A stretch of 64,000 nucleotides of DNA, taken from contig NZ_CP070225.1 of NCBI RefSeq assembly GCF_021631985.1, positions 1,674,001 through 1,738,000 of the forward strand, written 5' to 3'. Source of the stretch: Sandaracinus amylolyticus (lineage in GTDB: Bacteria; Myxococcota_A; Polyangia; Polyangiales; Sandaracinaceae). Positions 1-9,792 of this stretch are shown one piece after another (position 1 is the first letter of the stretch; each line of letters opens with the position of its first letter). The position numbers and the translations under genes are program-made. A model generated the notes under the pieces. That model was given only the letters and a program-made list of their open reading frames with translations, did not search any database and was not told where the DNA came from.

Positions 1-285
1 GAGGTGCGCGCGATCTTCGAGGGCACCGCGGAGCGCAGCGTCGACGTGAGCGGGCTCGAGCTCGAGGATCTGCCCACGCGCGCGGTGCCGTCGAACGCGC
101 CGATCCGCGCGGTCTCGCTCTCGGACGACGGCATCGTCGTGCCGATCGAGGTGTTCGAGCCGCTGCCCGAGACCGGCGTGCGCCCGCGCGCCTCGAGCGC
201 ATCGAGCACCGCGATCGTGCGACCTCGGAGGACGTGGATCGAGCGGGTGATGCGCGCAGTTGCGCGCGTGCTGCTCATTCGTTGA
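1..285 (+). CDS. C-terminal end of an unidentified protein (cut by window edge)
   Basis: The reading frame is open from the first base and closes with TGA at 283-285, so this is probably the last 94 codons of a gene that starts outside the window; the GTG at 4 has no ribosome binding site in view. The visible part is acidic and Val/Pro-rich, then ends in a basic amphipathic tail (WIERVMRAVARVLLIR). I recognise no domain and do not assign a function. It converges on the CoA transferase gene, with 31 bases between the two stops. Confidence 0.6.
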   Translation, partial: EVRAIFEGTAERSVDVSGLELEDLPTRAVPSNAPIRAVSLSDDGIVVPIEVFEPLPETGVRPRASSASSTAIVRPRRTWIERVMRAVARVLLIR

Positions 286-316
286 AGAGAGCCAACAATA
301 CGCGCTCGTGCGGGCC

Positions 317-1512
317 CTACGCGGGCGAGCGCTGCTCGGCGATCACACCGCGCGCGACGAGCGCGTCGATGGCGTCGTCGCTCATCGCGAGGCGCTCGTG
401 CAGCACCTCGCGCGTGTGCGCGCCCAGCGCTCCGCCGGGCCACTCGGTGCGTCCCGGCGTGCCGTCGAGCTTGGGCGCGATCGCGGGGATCGTGAGCGAG
501 CGTCCGTCGATCTCGACCTGCTCGAGCATGCCGCGCGCGCGCAGCTGCGGATCGTGCAGGAGGTCGCGCGCGTCCTGGATCGGGCCCGCGGGCACGGCCG
601 CGTCCTCGAGCACGCGCACGATCTCGTCGGCGGTGCGGGTGCGCGTCCACACGGCGATCGCCTCGTCGAGCTCGCGCTGTCGCGCGACGCGCGCCGGGTT
701 GCCGCGCAGCCCTTCGAGATCGGGGCGCTCGATCGCGCGCATCAGGCGCTGGAAGTTGGACTCGCTGTTCGCGCCGATGACGACCCACTTGCCGTCGCGG
801 GTCGGGTAGGTGTTCGACGGGACGATGCCGGTGACGGTCGTGCCCGCGCGCTCGCGCACCACGCCGCGATCGGCTTCGGGGATCATCGACTCGAGCACGC
901 TCACGATCGACTCCGTGAGCGCGACGTCGATGGTCTGTCCGGTGCCGCCCTGTGCGTCGCGCTCGTAGAGCGCCATCACGATGCCGAGCGCGGCGTGGAT
1001 CCCGGCGAGCGAGTCGCCGAGGCTCACGTTCGCGCGTGCCGGCGGGCGATCGGGGAACCCGGTGACCGAGCGGAGCCCGCCGACCGCCTCCGCGACCGAC
1101 GCGTAGCCCGGCCGGTGCGCGTGCGGGCCCGTCTGCCCGAAGCCCGACACGCGCGCGTACACGAGGCGCGGATTCGCGGCGCGCAGATCGTCGGGGCCGA
1201 GCCCCCACTGCTCCATCGTGCCGGGCCGGAAGTTCTCGATCAGCACGTCGCTCGTCGCCGCGAGCTCCTTCACGAGCGCGCGCCCTTCGTCCCGGCGCAG
1301 ATCGATCACGACGCTGCGCTTGTTGCGCGCGAGGCTGCGCCACCACAGCGACGTGCCGTCCTCGACCACGCGCCAGGTGCGGATCGGATCGCCGCCCGGC
1401 GGCTCGACCTTGATCACGTCGGCGCCGAAGTATCCGAGCATCGTCGCGGCCCAGGGCCCCGCGAGGAGCTGGCCGAGCTCGAGCACGCGCACTCCGTCGA
1501 GCGGGCGTCGCG

Positions 1513-1516
<4 letters not shown>
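317..1516 (-). CDS. CaiB/BaiF-type (family III) acyl-CoA transferase
   Basis: Protein of 399 aa that moves coenzyme A between carboxylic acids through an aspartyl-CoA thioester, as known for formyl-CoA transferase, CaiB and alpha-methylacyl-CoA racemase. The N-terminus carries the family nucleotide fold (VLELGQLLAGPWAATMLGYF, then GADVIKVEPP at 31-40). The catalytic Asp is probably D168 in NVSLGDSLAG. Length matches the family (about 400). The GTG start at 1516 is chosen because it overlaps the stop of the upstream aldo/keto reductase as GTGA, which implies translational coupling and a shared pathway, perhaps acyl-CoA or branched-chain metabolism. The substrate cannot be told from sequence. 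Confidence 0.9.
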
Positions 1517-2544
<1,028 letters not shown>

Positions 2545-2651
2545 CGTGTCCTCCCCGCGGTGGGTCGCGCCTACCTGCGGCGCTCGCGCGGAGAGGTCAA
2601 GCACCGGGCGCGCGTCACCTCATGCGATGACGCGCGCCCCGGTCTCGGAGG

Positions 2652-4190
2652 TCAGCGCGCGCGCAGATACGCGCGGTCGGTCTCGATGGTGCCCGCGCTG
2701 CTCGTGGCCTCGGGGCGGATCACCGGGCGCGTGGGGCTGATGTCGTCGTCGACGTTGTAGCGCGGGCCCGCGACCCACTCGCCCGGCGTGATCGCGGGAT
2801 CGCTCGTGTTGCCGCCCGGCGTGTAGCCGGTGGCGAGGTTGTGCTCGGTGAGCGCGGGCAGATCGGTGCGCCACGGCGAGTCCGCGGGGAGCAGCTGCGT
2901 CGCGCTCGTCGGTCCGTGCGCGAGGTGCGACCACTCGATGAACGACGCGTCGTACCAGCGGGTCGGCAGACCGAGCACGAGGATCGACGCGAGGCCGGTC
3001 ACCATCGAGCGCACGTTGGTGCGGCAGTAGTGGATGTACGTGAGGTTCGGGGCGAGCGCGGCCTGCGCGTCGAAGATCGCGCGCAGCTCCGACTTCGGGA
3101 GGAACCGGAAGCCACCCTCGGCGTTCGTGAGCAGCTGGGTCCACGGCACGGTGCGCGCGCCGCGGATGCGTCCTTCGAAGAGCGGCGAGCAACGCGAGTT
3201 GGTGCCGGTGCCGGTGTAGCTCGCGCAGTCGCGGCGACCGCTGTTCGTCGCCTTGGGCAGGCCGAGCGCCTCCGCGCCGCCGCGCGCATCGAGCACGCGG
3301 TACGCGGGATCCGCGTCGCGCACGATCGGGATGAGCTCGCCCACGTGCACCACGAGCGTCGTGTGATCGCGGCGCAGATCGCTCACCCGCGTGGTGCCGT
3401 CGTCGGGGGGCGTCGTCGCGGCGGTCTCGGCGACCGGCAGGCCTTCGTTCGTGCCGTTCCAGTCGAGGGTGCCGTTCAGCACCGCGAGGTGCTCGGGCTC
3501 GGTGCCCCAGTACGCGAGCCAGAGCCAGCCGCGACCGAGCTGCTGCACGGCGCCGCCCGTCGTGCCGGGGAGCTGCTCGAAGACCCACACCACGAGGTCG
3601 CGCCGCGGATCGATGCGGTAACGCTGGAGGAACGCGTCGGTGCTCTCGCCGCGCGGGATCTCCGCCTCGATCGAGGAGAGCCCGCTGTCGCGCTCCTCGA
3701 GCAGCGAGGCCTGGGGCACGTCGTAGGTGCGCACGCCCGCCGACACCGGCGAGACGTGCAGGCGCGACGTCGCGCCGGTCGGGACGATCTGGAGGATCAC
3801 GAGGTCCCCCGTGATCGCGGCGGGGCGCGTCGCGGCCCAGTCGCGCACCCAGCGCCCGAGCGTCGCGCCGGTGATCAGACCGTAGGTGTTCGTCGCGTAG
3901 TCGGCGGCGGACTCGCGCGCGAGATCGGCTGCGGTCGCGACCTGCACGTCGTCGCCGGTCGACGCGTCGGTGCCGGCGTCGACCGTCGCGTCGAGCGCGA
4001 TCTCGCCCGCGTCCTCCTCGACCTCGCCTGCGTCTTCCTCGACCTCGAGGGCCGCGTCGCGTCCTGCGTCGGTCGCGGTCGATGCATCGCGATCGTCCTC
4101 GTTCACATCGTCGTCGCCTCCACACGCGCTGCACGTCAGCGCGAGGACGAACGAGACAGAGCGCAGTGCGGACGAACGAGCACGAGCCAT
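2652..4190 (-). CDS. Rhodanese-like sulfurtransferase lipoprotein
   Basis: Protein of 512 aa with a hydrophobic signal ending in a Cys-containing lipobox-like stretch (LALTCSACGG), then an Asp/Ala/Glu-rich spacer with DAG and VEEDAGE repeats (about 30-80), typical of myxobacterial envelope lipoproteins. Two rhodanese-like halves follow. The second holds the loop CRTNVRS, matching the thiosulfate sulfurtransferase consensus CRxxxR(S/T), with C389 as the likely persulfide-carrying residue. A periplasmic or surface sulfur-transfer role is inferred. The ATG at 4190 is chosen because GGAGG lies 8 bases upstream. It is transcribed divergently from the lipoprotein gene at 4330, across a strong palindrome. 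Confidence 0.8.
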   Translation of the reverse strand: MARARSSALRSVSFVLALTCSACGGDDDVNEDDRDASTATDAGRDAALEVEEDAGEVEEDAGEIALDATVDAGTDASTGDDVQVATAADLARESAADYATNTYGLITGATLGRWVRDWAATRPAAITGDLVILQIVPTGATSRLHVSPVSAGVRTYDVPQASLLEERDSGLSSIEAEIPRGESTDAFLQRYRIDPRRDLVVWVFEQLPGTTGGAVQQLGRGWLWLAYWGTEPEHLAVLNGTLDWNGTNEGLPVAETAATTPPDDGTTRVSDLRRDHTTLVVHVGELIPIVRDADPAYRVLDARGGAEALGLPKATNSGRRDCASYTGTGTNSRCSPLFEGRIRGARTVPWTQLLTNAEGGFRFLPKSELRAIFDAQAALAPNLTYIHYCRTNVRSMVTGLASILVLGLPTRWYDASFIEWSHLAHGPTSATQLLPADSPWRTDLPALTEHNLATGYTPGGNTSDPAITPGEWVAGPRYNVDDDISPTRPVIRPEATSSAGTIETDRAYLRAR

Positions 4191-4264
4191 GGTGAAGACC
4201 TCCATCGGTGCGCGCCGCCGAGCACGCCGCGTTCCATGCGCGCGCAGCGCAGATCGCCGGCGAG

Positions 4265-4301
4265 CCGCGATCGATCACGGGCGCGCCGTGATCGATCGCG
4301 G
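4265..4301. promoter_or_regulatory. 16-bp perfect inverted repeat in a divergent promoter region
   Basis: Arms 4265-4280 and 4286-4301 are exact reverse complements (CCGCGATCGATCACGG), separated by GCGCG. A further half-site (CCCGTGATCGGTC) follows at about 4306-4318. The block lies in the 139-bp space between the divergent genes starting at 4190 and 4330, where a repressor or activator controlling both would bind. No cognate regulator is adjacent, so the function is inferred from position and symmetry only. Confidence 0.5.
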
Positions 4302-4329
4302 TCCGCCCGTGATCGGTCAGACTGATCGG

Positions 4330-4869
4330 GTGATCCGTCGTGTCGTCCCGCTCCTCGCGCTCGCGTCGCTCCTCGCGCTGCCGGGCTGTTTCACCGAGTC
4401 TCCCGCCGCGCTCGCCGACACCCAGGGCGTGCTCGTCGGATGGACGTGCGAGCACGGCGACTGCGAGGTCGAGCCGCGCACCGCGACCGTCGATCCGCCG
4501 GCGTGCGGCGAGCGCGACCAGTGGGTCGTCGGCGCCGGCGCGATCGCGATCCTCTGCGCCGCCACCGAGAGCGACGGGGGCGAGCTGACGGTGCACGAGG
4601 CGACGTGCCGTCCGCTCGCGTGCGACGACGAGCTCGACTGCCCGCAGTGGGAAGATCTCGTCTACGGCTGCGACGGCGGCGTGTGCACCACCGATCGCTT
4701 CGACCTCGACGTGCTCGACGTGCGCGCCGCGTGCCTGCGTGGCGTGCCGCGCGCCCCGACCTGTGCGCTGCAGGACGAGGATCCGGCGACGATCGATCGC
4801 AGCGCGCTCGCGACCAACGCGTGCCCCGGCGAGGGCCCGTGCGAGCTCCCGGAGGCGTGCCTCGAATGA
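4330..4869 (+). CDS. Cys-rich hypothetical lipoprotein
   Basis: Protein of 179 aa. The first 20 residues form a signal peptide with a clear lipobox (LLALPGC), so it should be lipid-anchored in the envelope. The mature part has about a dozen cysteines, probably disulfide-bonded outside the cytoplasm; I recognise no domain. The GTG at 4330 is chosen because it puts the arginines directly before the hydrophobic core. The stop overlaps the start of the M90 peptidase gene (ATGA), so it is the first gene of a three-gene unit with the peptidase and an alpha/beta hydrolase. Confidence 0.7.
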   Translation: MIRRVVPLLALASLLALPGCFTESPAALADTQGVLVGWTCEHGDCEVEPRTATVDPPACGERDQWVVGAGAIAILCAATESDGGELTVHEATCRPLACDDELDCPQWEDLVYGCDGGVCTTDRFDLDVLDVRAACLRGVPRAPTCALQDEDPATIDRSALATNACPGEGPCELPEACLE

Positions 4870-5753
4870 GCGACTCGAACGATCGCGGCGCGGCGATCGG
4901 CGCGGTGCTCGTGGGCGCCGCGCTCGGGCTGCTCCTCGGACTGCGCTTCGGTCCGCTCGCCGGGATCGTGATCGCGCTCGTCGTCGCGATCGCGCTCCAT
5001 CTCCTCAAGACACGCCGCACCCGCCGCCGTCGCGCGCTCGCGCGCACGCCGTTCCCCGCGTCGATGCGCGCCGTGCTCGAAGCGCGCGTCGAGTACTACC
5101 AGCGGCTCTCGCCCTCGGAGCGACGGCGCTTCGAGGACGAGGTGCGCTTCTTCCTCGACGAGCAGACGATCACCGGCCCACGCGGCGCCGCGCTCGGCGA
5201 GCGCCTGCGCGTGCTCGTCGCGGCGTCGGCGGTGATCGTCGTGTTCGGTCGTCGCGGGTTCCGCTATCCGAAGCTGCGCGACGTGGTCGTGTACGACGAG
5301 GCCTTCGACGAGGAGTACCGAGAGGGCCACGCCAAGCACATCCTCGGCATGGTGCACGGGCAGGGGCCGATCCTCTTCTCGGCGCGCGCGCTCGAGCAGG
5401 GATTCGCGAACACGCGCGACGGACTGAACGTCGGTGTTCACGAGTTCGCGCACGTCCTCGACTTCGACACCGGGCAGGCGGACGGAGTGCCGAGCTTCAT
5501 GCCGTGGAACAGCGTCACGCCCTGGCTCTCGGTCATGCACGACGAGGCGCAGCGCATCGAGCGACGGCGATCCATCCTTCGTGGATACGCGACCACGAAC
5601 GAAGCGGAGTTCTTCGCGGTCGCCACCGAAGCGTTCTTCGAACGACCGAGGGCGATGCGAGACAAGCACCCCGAGCTCTACGCGCTCCTGCGCGACACCT
5701 TCGGACAGGATCCTGCTGCGTCGCCCAGCGAGCCGCAGCGAGGTGACGCGTGA
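4866..5753 (+). CDS. M90 (MtfA-like) zinc peptidase with N-terminal membrane segments
   Basis: Protein of 295 aa. Residues 8-48 are hydrophobic and probably form one or two membrane helices, followed by a basic stretch. The rest resembles the Mlc titration factor A (MtfA) family. The zinc motif HEFAH is at 192-196, and downstream NEAEFFAVATEAFFE supplies the further glutamate ligand expected in this family. E. coli MtfA acts on or with the glucose repressor Mlc; no Mlc homologue is seen here, so the target is unknown. The membrane anchor is a departure from soluble MtfA. Coupled to both neighbours by 4-base overlaps (ATGA upstream, GTGA downstream). Confidence 0.85.
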   Translation: MSDSNDRGAAIGAVLVGAALGLLLGLRFGPLAGIVIALVVAIALHLLKTRRTRRRRALARTPFPASMRAVLEARVEYYQRLSPSERRRFEDEVRFFLDEQTITGPRGAALGERLRVLVAASAVIVVFGRRGFRYPKLRDVVVYDEAFDEEYREGHAKHILGMVHGQGPILFSARALEQGFANTRDGLNVGVHEFAHVLDFDTGQADGVPSFMPWNSVTPWLSVMHDEAQRIERRRSILRGYATTNEAEFFAVATEAFFERPRAMRDKHPELYALLRDTFGQDPAASPSEPQRGDA

Positions 5754-6787
5754 CGCCGCGCGCGCGCTTCGCGTTCGATCCGCGCACGATCGACGCCGCG
5801 AGCCTCCGGCGCGAGCTGCACGGGCACTACTGGACGTTCGGCAGCTTCGTGCGCGGCGTGGTGCGTCCCGAGCGTCCACTCGTCGACGTTCCGTTCTCGA
5901 CGACGCTGATCGATCCCATCTCGGGGCCGCTCGCGCTCGACGGACGGCTCGCGGTGCCCGAGGGCGGCGCGCGCGAGGCGGTCGTCGTGCTGCACGGGCT
6001 CGGTGGCGACGTCACGAGCCGCTACATGCTGCTCGCCGCGCGCGCGGTGCTCGACGCCGGCATGGCGTGCCTGCGCCTCCACATGCGCGGCGCCGATCGC
6101 AAGGGCGCGGACGTCTATCACGCGGGGCTCACCGAGGATCTCGATGCGGCGCTCCGGAGCGAGGCGCTCGCCGGATACGAGCGCCTCTACGTGATCGGCT
6201 ACTCGCTCGGCGGTCACGTGACGCTGCGCTGGGCCGCAGGGCATGCGCTCGAGCATCCGCGTGTGCGCGCCGTCGCGGCGATCTGTCCGCCGATCGATCT
6301 CGCCGCGGGCGTGCGCGCGATCCAGCGGCTCGATCGACGCCCCTACCAGTTCCACGTGCTGCGCGGGCTCAAGGACCAGTACGCCGCGGTCGCCGCGCGT
6401 CACGGCGAGCGCACGCGCGTCGCGCCGATCCCGGTCGAGCAGGTGCGGCGCATCCGCACGATCCTCGAGTGGGACGAGTGGGTGATCGCGCCGCGCTACG
6501 GATTCCGTAGCGCCGAGCACTACTACGAGCAGGCCGCGGTCGCCCCGCACCTGCGCGCGATCGAGAAGCCCGCGCTCTTCGTCGCGGCCGACGCGGATCC
6601 GATGATCCCCGAGATGACGGTGCGTCCCGGGCTCGCGCGCATCAGCGAGCACGTGCGCGTGGTGTGGACCGGGCGCGGCGGGCACGTGGGGTTCCCCGAC
6701 GACGTCTCGCTCGGGCTCGCGCCGCGTCGCGACGGCGATCTCGGCGTCGAGCCCGAGGTCGTCGCGTGGCTGCGCGCGCAGTCGTAG
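5750..6787 (+). CDS. Alpha/beta hydrolase (YheT-like)
   Basis: Protein of 345 aa with an alpha/beta-hydrolase fold of the YheT/EMB8 type. The oxyanion region is VVVLHGLGG. The nucleophile elbow is GYSLGG with S152, the acid is D281 or D283 in AADADPMIP, and the catalytic His is H312 in GRGGHVGFP. Family members hydrolyse esters or lipids; the substrate is not evident. The GTG start overlaps the stop of the M90 peptidase gene (GTGA), so the two are probably made together. There is no signal peptide, so the product is cytoplasmic. Confidence 0.85.
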   Translation: MTPRARFAFDPRTIDAASLRRELHGHYWTFGSFVRGVVRPERPLVDVPFSTTLIDPISGPLALDGRLAVPEGGAREAVVVLHGLGGDVTSRYMLLAARAVLDAGMACLRLHMRGADRKGADVYHAGLTEDLDAALRSEALAGYERLYVIGYSLGGHVTLRWAAGHALEHPRVRAVAAICPPIDLAAGVRAIQRLDRRPYQFHVLRGLKDQYAAVAARHGERTRVAPIPVEQVRRIRTILEWDEWVIAPRYGFRSAEHYYEQAAVAPHLRAIEKPALFVAADADPMIPEMTVRPGLARISEHVRVVWTGRGGHVGFPDDVSLGLAPRRDGDLGVEPEVVAWLRAQS

Positions 6788-6886
6788 CGCGTGCGTGAGA
6801 GGTTCCGGGTCGCTCGCGGCCCTCTTCGGTGACTGCGGTCGATGCAGGCGCGAGCGCGCCGCGTCACGCGTCGTCCGAGGAGGACC

Positions 6887-8338
6887 ATGTCGATCCGAGA
6901 CGCACGTTCGCTCGAAGAAGGCACCGATCTGTCCGCCGACGTCTGCATCGTCGGCGCGGGCGCCGCGGGGATCACGATCGCGCTCGAGCTGCTCGGTCGC
7001 GGGCGCTCGGTGCTGCTGCTCGAGAGCGGCGCGATGGATCTCGAGCCATCGACGCAGGCGCTCTACGACGGATCGATGAGCGGCATCCGCACGTTCCGCC
7101 TCGACGATCATCGGTGGCGCCACTTCGGCGGATCGACGAATCGATGGGCGGGCTGGTGCATGCCGCTGCTCGCGGAGGACTTCACCGCGCGCGCTCACGT
7201 TCCGCTGAGCGGGTGGCCGATCGGGCTCGACGATCTCGCGCCGTACTACGAGCGCGCGCAGGAGCGCGTGGAGATCGGCGACGAGTGGTCGCCCGAGCGC
7301 CTCGCCGCGAGCGCGGGACGAGCGCTGCTTCCCTCGCCGGGCGGGAGCCTCGCGACGCGCGTGTTCCGCTACAGCCCACCGACCCGCTTCGGTCGCAAGT
7401 ACCGGCTACTGCTCGAAGACTCGGCGCAGACCGACGTGCTGATGCACGCGAACGTCGTCGGCATCGAGCTCGACGGCACGCGTGTGTCGCGGCTCTCGTG
7501 CGCGGCGCTCGGCGGGCCGCGCTTCTCGGTCGAGGCGGACGCGTACGTGCTCGCGATGGGCGGGCTCGAGAACGCGCGCATGCTGCTCGCGTCGCGCGTC
7601 GCGAACGAGAGCGGGTGGGTCGGTCGCTGCTTCATGGAGCACCCGCACCTCTACGACTCCGCGGCGTGGCTCGAGCTCGGCGGCACCGACGTGGGCTTCT
7701 ACGCGGACACGCTCGCGACCGAGGCGGGCGACGAGATCCGCGGTGTGCTCGCGCTCTCGCGCGAGGTGCGCGAGGTCGAAGGGCTGCTCGACTTCACGAT
7801 CACGCTGCGCGAGCAGGACGTCGGCGCGGAGACCGGCGAGGTGCGCGGCGAGGACGTCGCGGCGCTGTGGCGCGGCGCGGGCGATGCGCGTCTCTTCCGC
7901 ATGACGCTGCGCGCGGAGCAATCGCCCTACGAGGAGAGCCGCGTGACGCTGCGCGACGACGTCGACGCGCTCGGCGTTCCGCGCCTCGATCTGCGCTGGC
8001 AGGTGCGCGACGACGATCTGCGCGCGTACCGCCGTGCGATGGAGATCCTCGGGCGCGAGCTCGGCGCGGCGGGGCTCGGGCGGGTGTGGACACCGCGCGA
8101 CGACGAGGGGCGCTTCGCCGACGAGATCGCACCGGGCGGGCATCACATGGGCACGACGCGGATGTCCGCCGACGCGGCGCAGGGCGTGGTCGACGCGGAC
8201 TGCCGCTGCCACGAGGTCGAGGACCTCTACGTCGCGGGCTCGTCGGTGTTCACGACCGGCGGGAGCGCGAACCCGACGCTCACGATCGTCGCGCTCGCGG
8301 CGCGGCTCGCGGATCACCTCGCGGGAGGTGCATCGTGA
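6887..8338 (+). CDS. GMC-family FAD-dependent oxidoreductase
   Basis: Protein of 483 aa. The dinucleotide-binding motif VGAGAAG lies at 22-28, and a GMC C-terminal domain holds the His pair (GGHHMGTTRM, H419/H420) and SANPTLTIVALAARLADHL at the end. Such flavoproteins oxidise alcohols or sugars and pass electrons to quinone or cytochrome. ATG 6887 has GAGGAGG upstream. It is first of three genes joined by GTGA overlaps, followed by a small Tat-type lipoprotein and a diheme lipoprotein. By analogy with three-subunit gluconate/fructose dehydrogenases it may be the catalytic subunit. It lacks its own signal peptide, so export would need the Tat partner. Confidence 0.88.
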   Translation: MSIRDARSLEEGTDLSADVCIVGAGAAGITIALELLGRGRSVLLLESGAMDLEPSTQALYDGSMSGIRTFRLDDHRWRHFGGSTNRWAGWCMPLLAEDFTARAHVPLSGWPIGLDDLAPYYERAQERVEIGDEWSPERLAASAGRALLPSPGGSLATRVFRYSPPTRFGRKYRLLLEDSAQTDVLMHANVVGIELDGTRVSRLSCAALGGPRFSVEADAYVLAMGGLENARMLLASRVANESGWVGRCFMEHPHLYDSAAWLELGGTDVGFYADTLATEAGDEIRGVLALSREVREVEGLLDFTITLREQDVGAETGEVRGEDVAALWRGAGDARLFRMTLRAEQSPYEESRVTLRDDVDALGVPRLDLRWQVRDDDLRAYRRAMEILGRELGAAGLGRVWTPRDDEGRFADEIAPGGHHMGTTRMSADAAQGVVDADCRCHEVEDLYVAGSSVFTTGGSANPTLTIVALAARLADHLAGGAS

Positions 8339-8739
8339 TCGCGCGTCGCGGGTTCGTGCAGGTGAGCGCGCTCGCGGCGATCGTGATCGCGCTCGGGGGA
8401 TGCGAGGACGTCGTGCGGCCGATCGTGCTCCGCGACGAGCGCACGCGGCGTGCGGCGCGGCGCGCCGAGATGCTCGTGGATCGTGCATCGGCGGACGCGC
8501 TCGGCAGCGTGCGTCGCGAGGCGCTGATGCCCGAGGGCGACGAGGAGCTCGCCGCGGAGATCGTCGAGCCGACGATCGTGCTGCTCGACACCGACGAGTC
8601 GATCGACGCGCTCCGAGCGCGCATCGCGCAGCGCGTCGAGGACGACCTGCTCGAGGATCGCATCGACGATCTCGAGGGGTGGACCATGAGCACGACCGAG
8701 CTCGCGATCTGCCTCCTCGTGCACCTGGTGGAGCCGTGA
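8335..8739 (+). CDS. Small Tat-type lipoprotein, candidate dehydrogenase gamma-like subunit
   Basis: Protein of 134 aa. The N-terminus carries a twin arginine followed by a hydrophobic core (ARRGFVQVSALAAIVIALGGC), combining a Tat-like motif with a lipobox Cys. The rest is charged and helical with no domain I recognise. It sits between a GMC flavoprotein and a diheme lipoprotein, overlapping both by GTGA. In known gluconate and fructose dehydrogenases a small Tat-signal subunit carries the folded flavoprotein to the periplasm. I infer the same role here from order, size and signal, not from sequence similarity. Confidence 0.6.
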   Translation: MIARRGFVQVSALAAIVIALGGCEDVVRPIVLRDERTRRAARRAEMLVDRASADALGSVRREALMPEGDEELAAEIVEPTIVLLDTDESIDALRARIAQRVEDDLLEDRIDDLEGWTMSTTELAICLLVHLVEP

Positions 8740-9713
8740 GGCGCGCGCTCGTCCTCGTGGTCGTGCTGCTCGGCGCGTGCGAGCCACCGCGGCTCGGGCT
8801 CGATCGCCGCGAGCCCAACCCGACGTGCCGCGGTCGCGCGACGTTCCCCGACGTGCTCGCCGACACCGGCTGCTTCGAGCCCGGATCGTCCACGCCGATC
8901 GCGGCGCTGCTGCCCTACGACGTGCGGGTCCCGCTGTGGTCCGACGGCGCGGAGAAGGAGCGCTTCGTCGCGCTGCCCGACGACGAGAGGCTCGAGGTCG
9001 ACGACGAAGGACGCGTGGTGCTCCCGCCCGGCGGCGTGCTGGTGAAGACGTTCCGCGCCGGCGCGCAGCCGATCGAGACGCGGCTCCTGGTGCGCGACGA
9101 GCAGGGCGTGTGGCACGCCGCGACGTACCTGTGGAACGAGGCCGGCTCCGAGGCGCGTCGCTTCGAGGGCGGCACCGTCGAGCGCGGCGGGCTCACCTGG
9201 GACGTGCCGCGCGAGGACGAGTGCTTCGACTGTCACGTCGACGCCGCCGGGGTGAGCCTCGGGCTCGAGCTCGCGCAGCTCGACACCGACGTCGCGTACG
9301 CCGCGACCGGCCGCACCGCATCGCAGCTCGAGACGCTGGTCGCGATCGGCGCGCTCGCTCGCGAGGGGCTCGAGCACGAGCACACGCCCTACGAGCCCGA
9401 CGACGTGCGCGCGTATCTCCACGTGCAGTGCGCGCATTGCCATCGACCGGGCGGCAGCGCGACGGTCGCGATCGATCTGCGCGCCGACACCGACGAGCGG
9501 TGGATGAACGTGATCGATCAGCGCCCCGAGCGCGGCGATCCCGAAGGCGAAGCGGGCATCCTCGTCGCGCCCGGCGCGCCCGAGCGCTCGGTGCTCTACC
9601 AGCGCCTCACGAGCGACGATCCGACGTGGCGCATGCCTCCGCTCGGCACGCGACGGGTCGACACGGCCGGGGTCGCGCGCGTCGCGGCGTGGATCGAAGC
9701 GATGGGCGAGTGA
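8736..9713 (+). CDS. Diheme cytochrome c-like lipoprotein
   Basis: Protein of 325 aa with a lipoprotein signal (VVVLLGAC). Two CxxCH haem c sites are present: CFDCH from C163 and CAHCH from C232, the latter followed by RPGG. The region starting TCRGRATFPDVLADTGCF and the segment on being driven into a 'wSDGAEKERF' form resemble a family of myxobacterial and proteobacterial diheme proteins often described as hypothetical. It likely accepts electrons from the GMC flavoprotein encoded upstream. The GTG start overlaps the previous stop (GTGA). A distal Met ligand is plausible in WRMPPLGT but unproven. Confidence 0.8.
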   Translation: MRRALVLVVVLLGACEPPRLGLDRREPNPTCRGRATFPDVLADTGCFEPGSSTPIAALLPYDVRVPLWSDGAEKERFVALPDDERLEVDDEGRVVLPPGGVLVKTFRAGAQPIETRLLVRDEQGVWHAATYLWNEAGSEARRFEGGTVERGGLTWDVPREDECFDCHVDAAGVSLGLELAQLDTDVAYAATGRTASQLETLVAIGALAREGLEHEHTPYEPDDVRAYLHVQCAHCHRPGGSATVAIDLRADTDERWMNVIDQRPERGDPEGEAGILVAPGAPERSVLYQRLTSDDPTWRMPPLGTRRVDTAGVARVAAWIEAMGE

Positions 9714-9738
9714 ACGTCCTTCGCATTTCTTCATGATC

Positions 9739-9757
9739 CCACCCGAAGGTCGGGTGG
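9739..9757. terminator. Hairpin after the dehydrogenase operon
   Basis: CCACCCGA and TCGGGTGG (8 bp, perfect) are separated by AGG. The hairpin lies 26 bases after the diheme gene stop and 36 bases before the efflux adaptor start, without a T-run. It could end the upstream operon or shape the leader of the next one. Confidence 0.45.
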
Positions 9758-9792
9758 ACCGGTCGCGACCCCACCGCTTACGCTCGCCGGTC

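Noticed and set aside
4866-5753. Assigning the M90 gene as a true MtfA controlling glucose uptake
   Set aside because: The zinc motif fits, but the membrane helices and absence of Mlc or ptsG nearby make the E. coli role unsupported.
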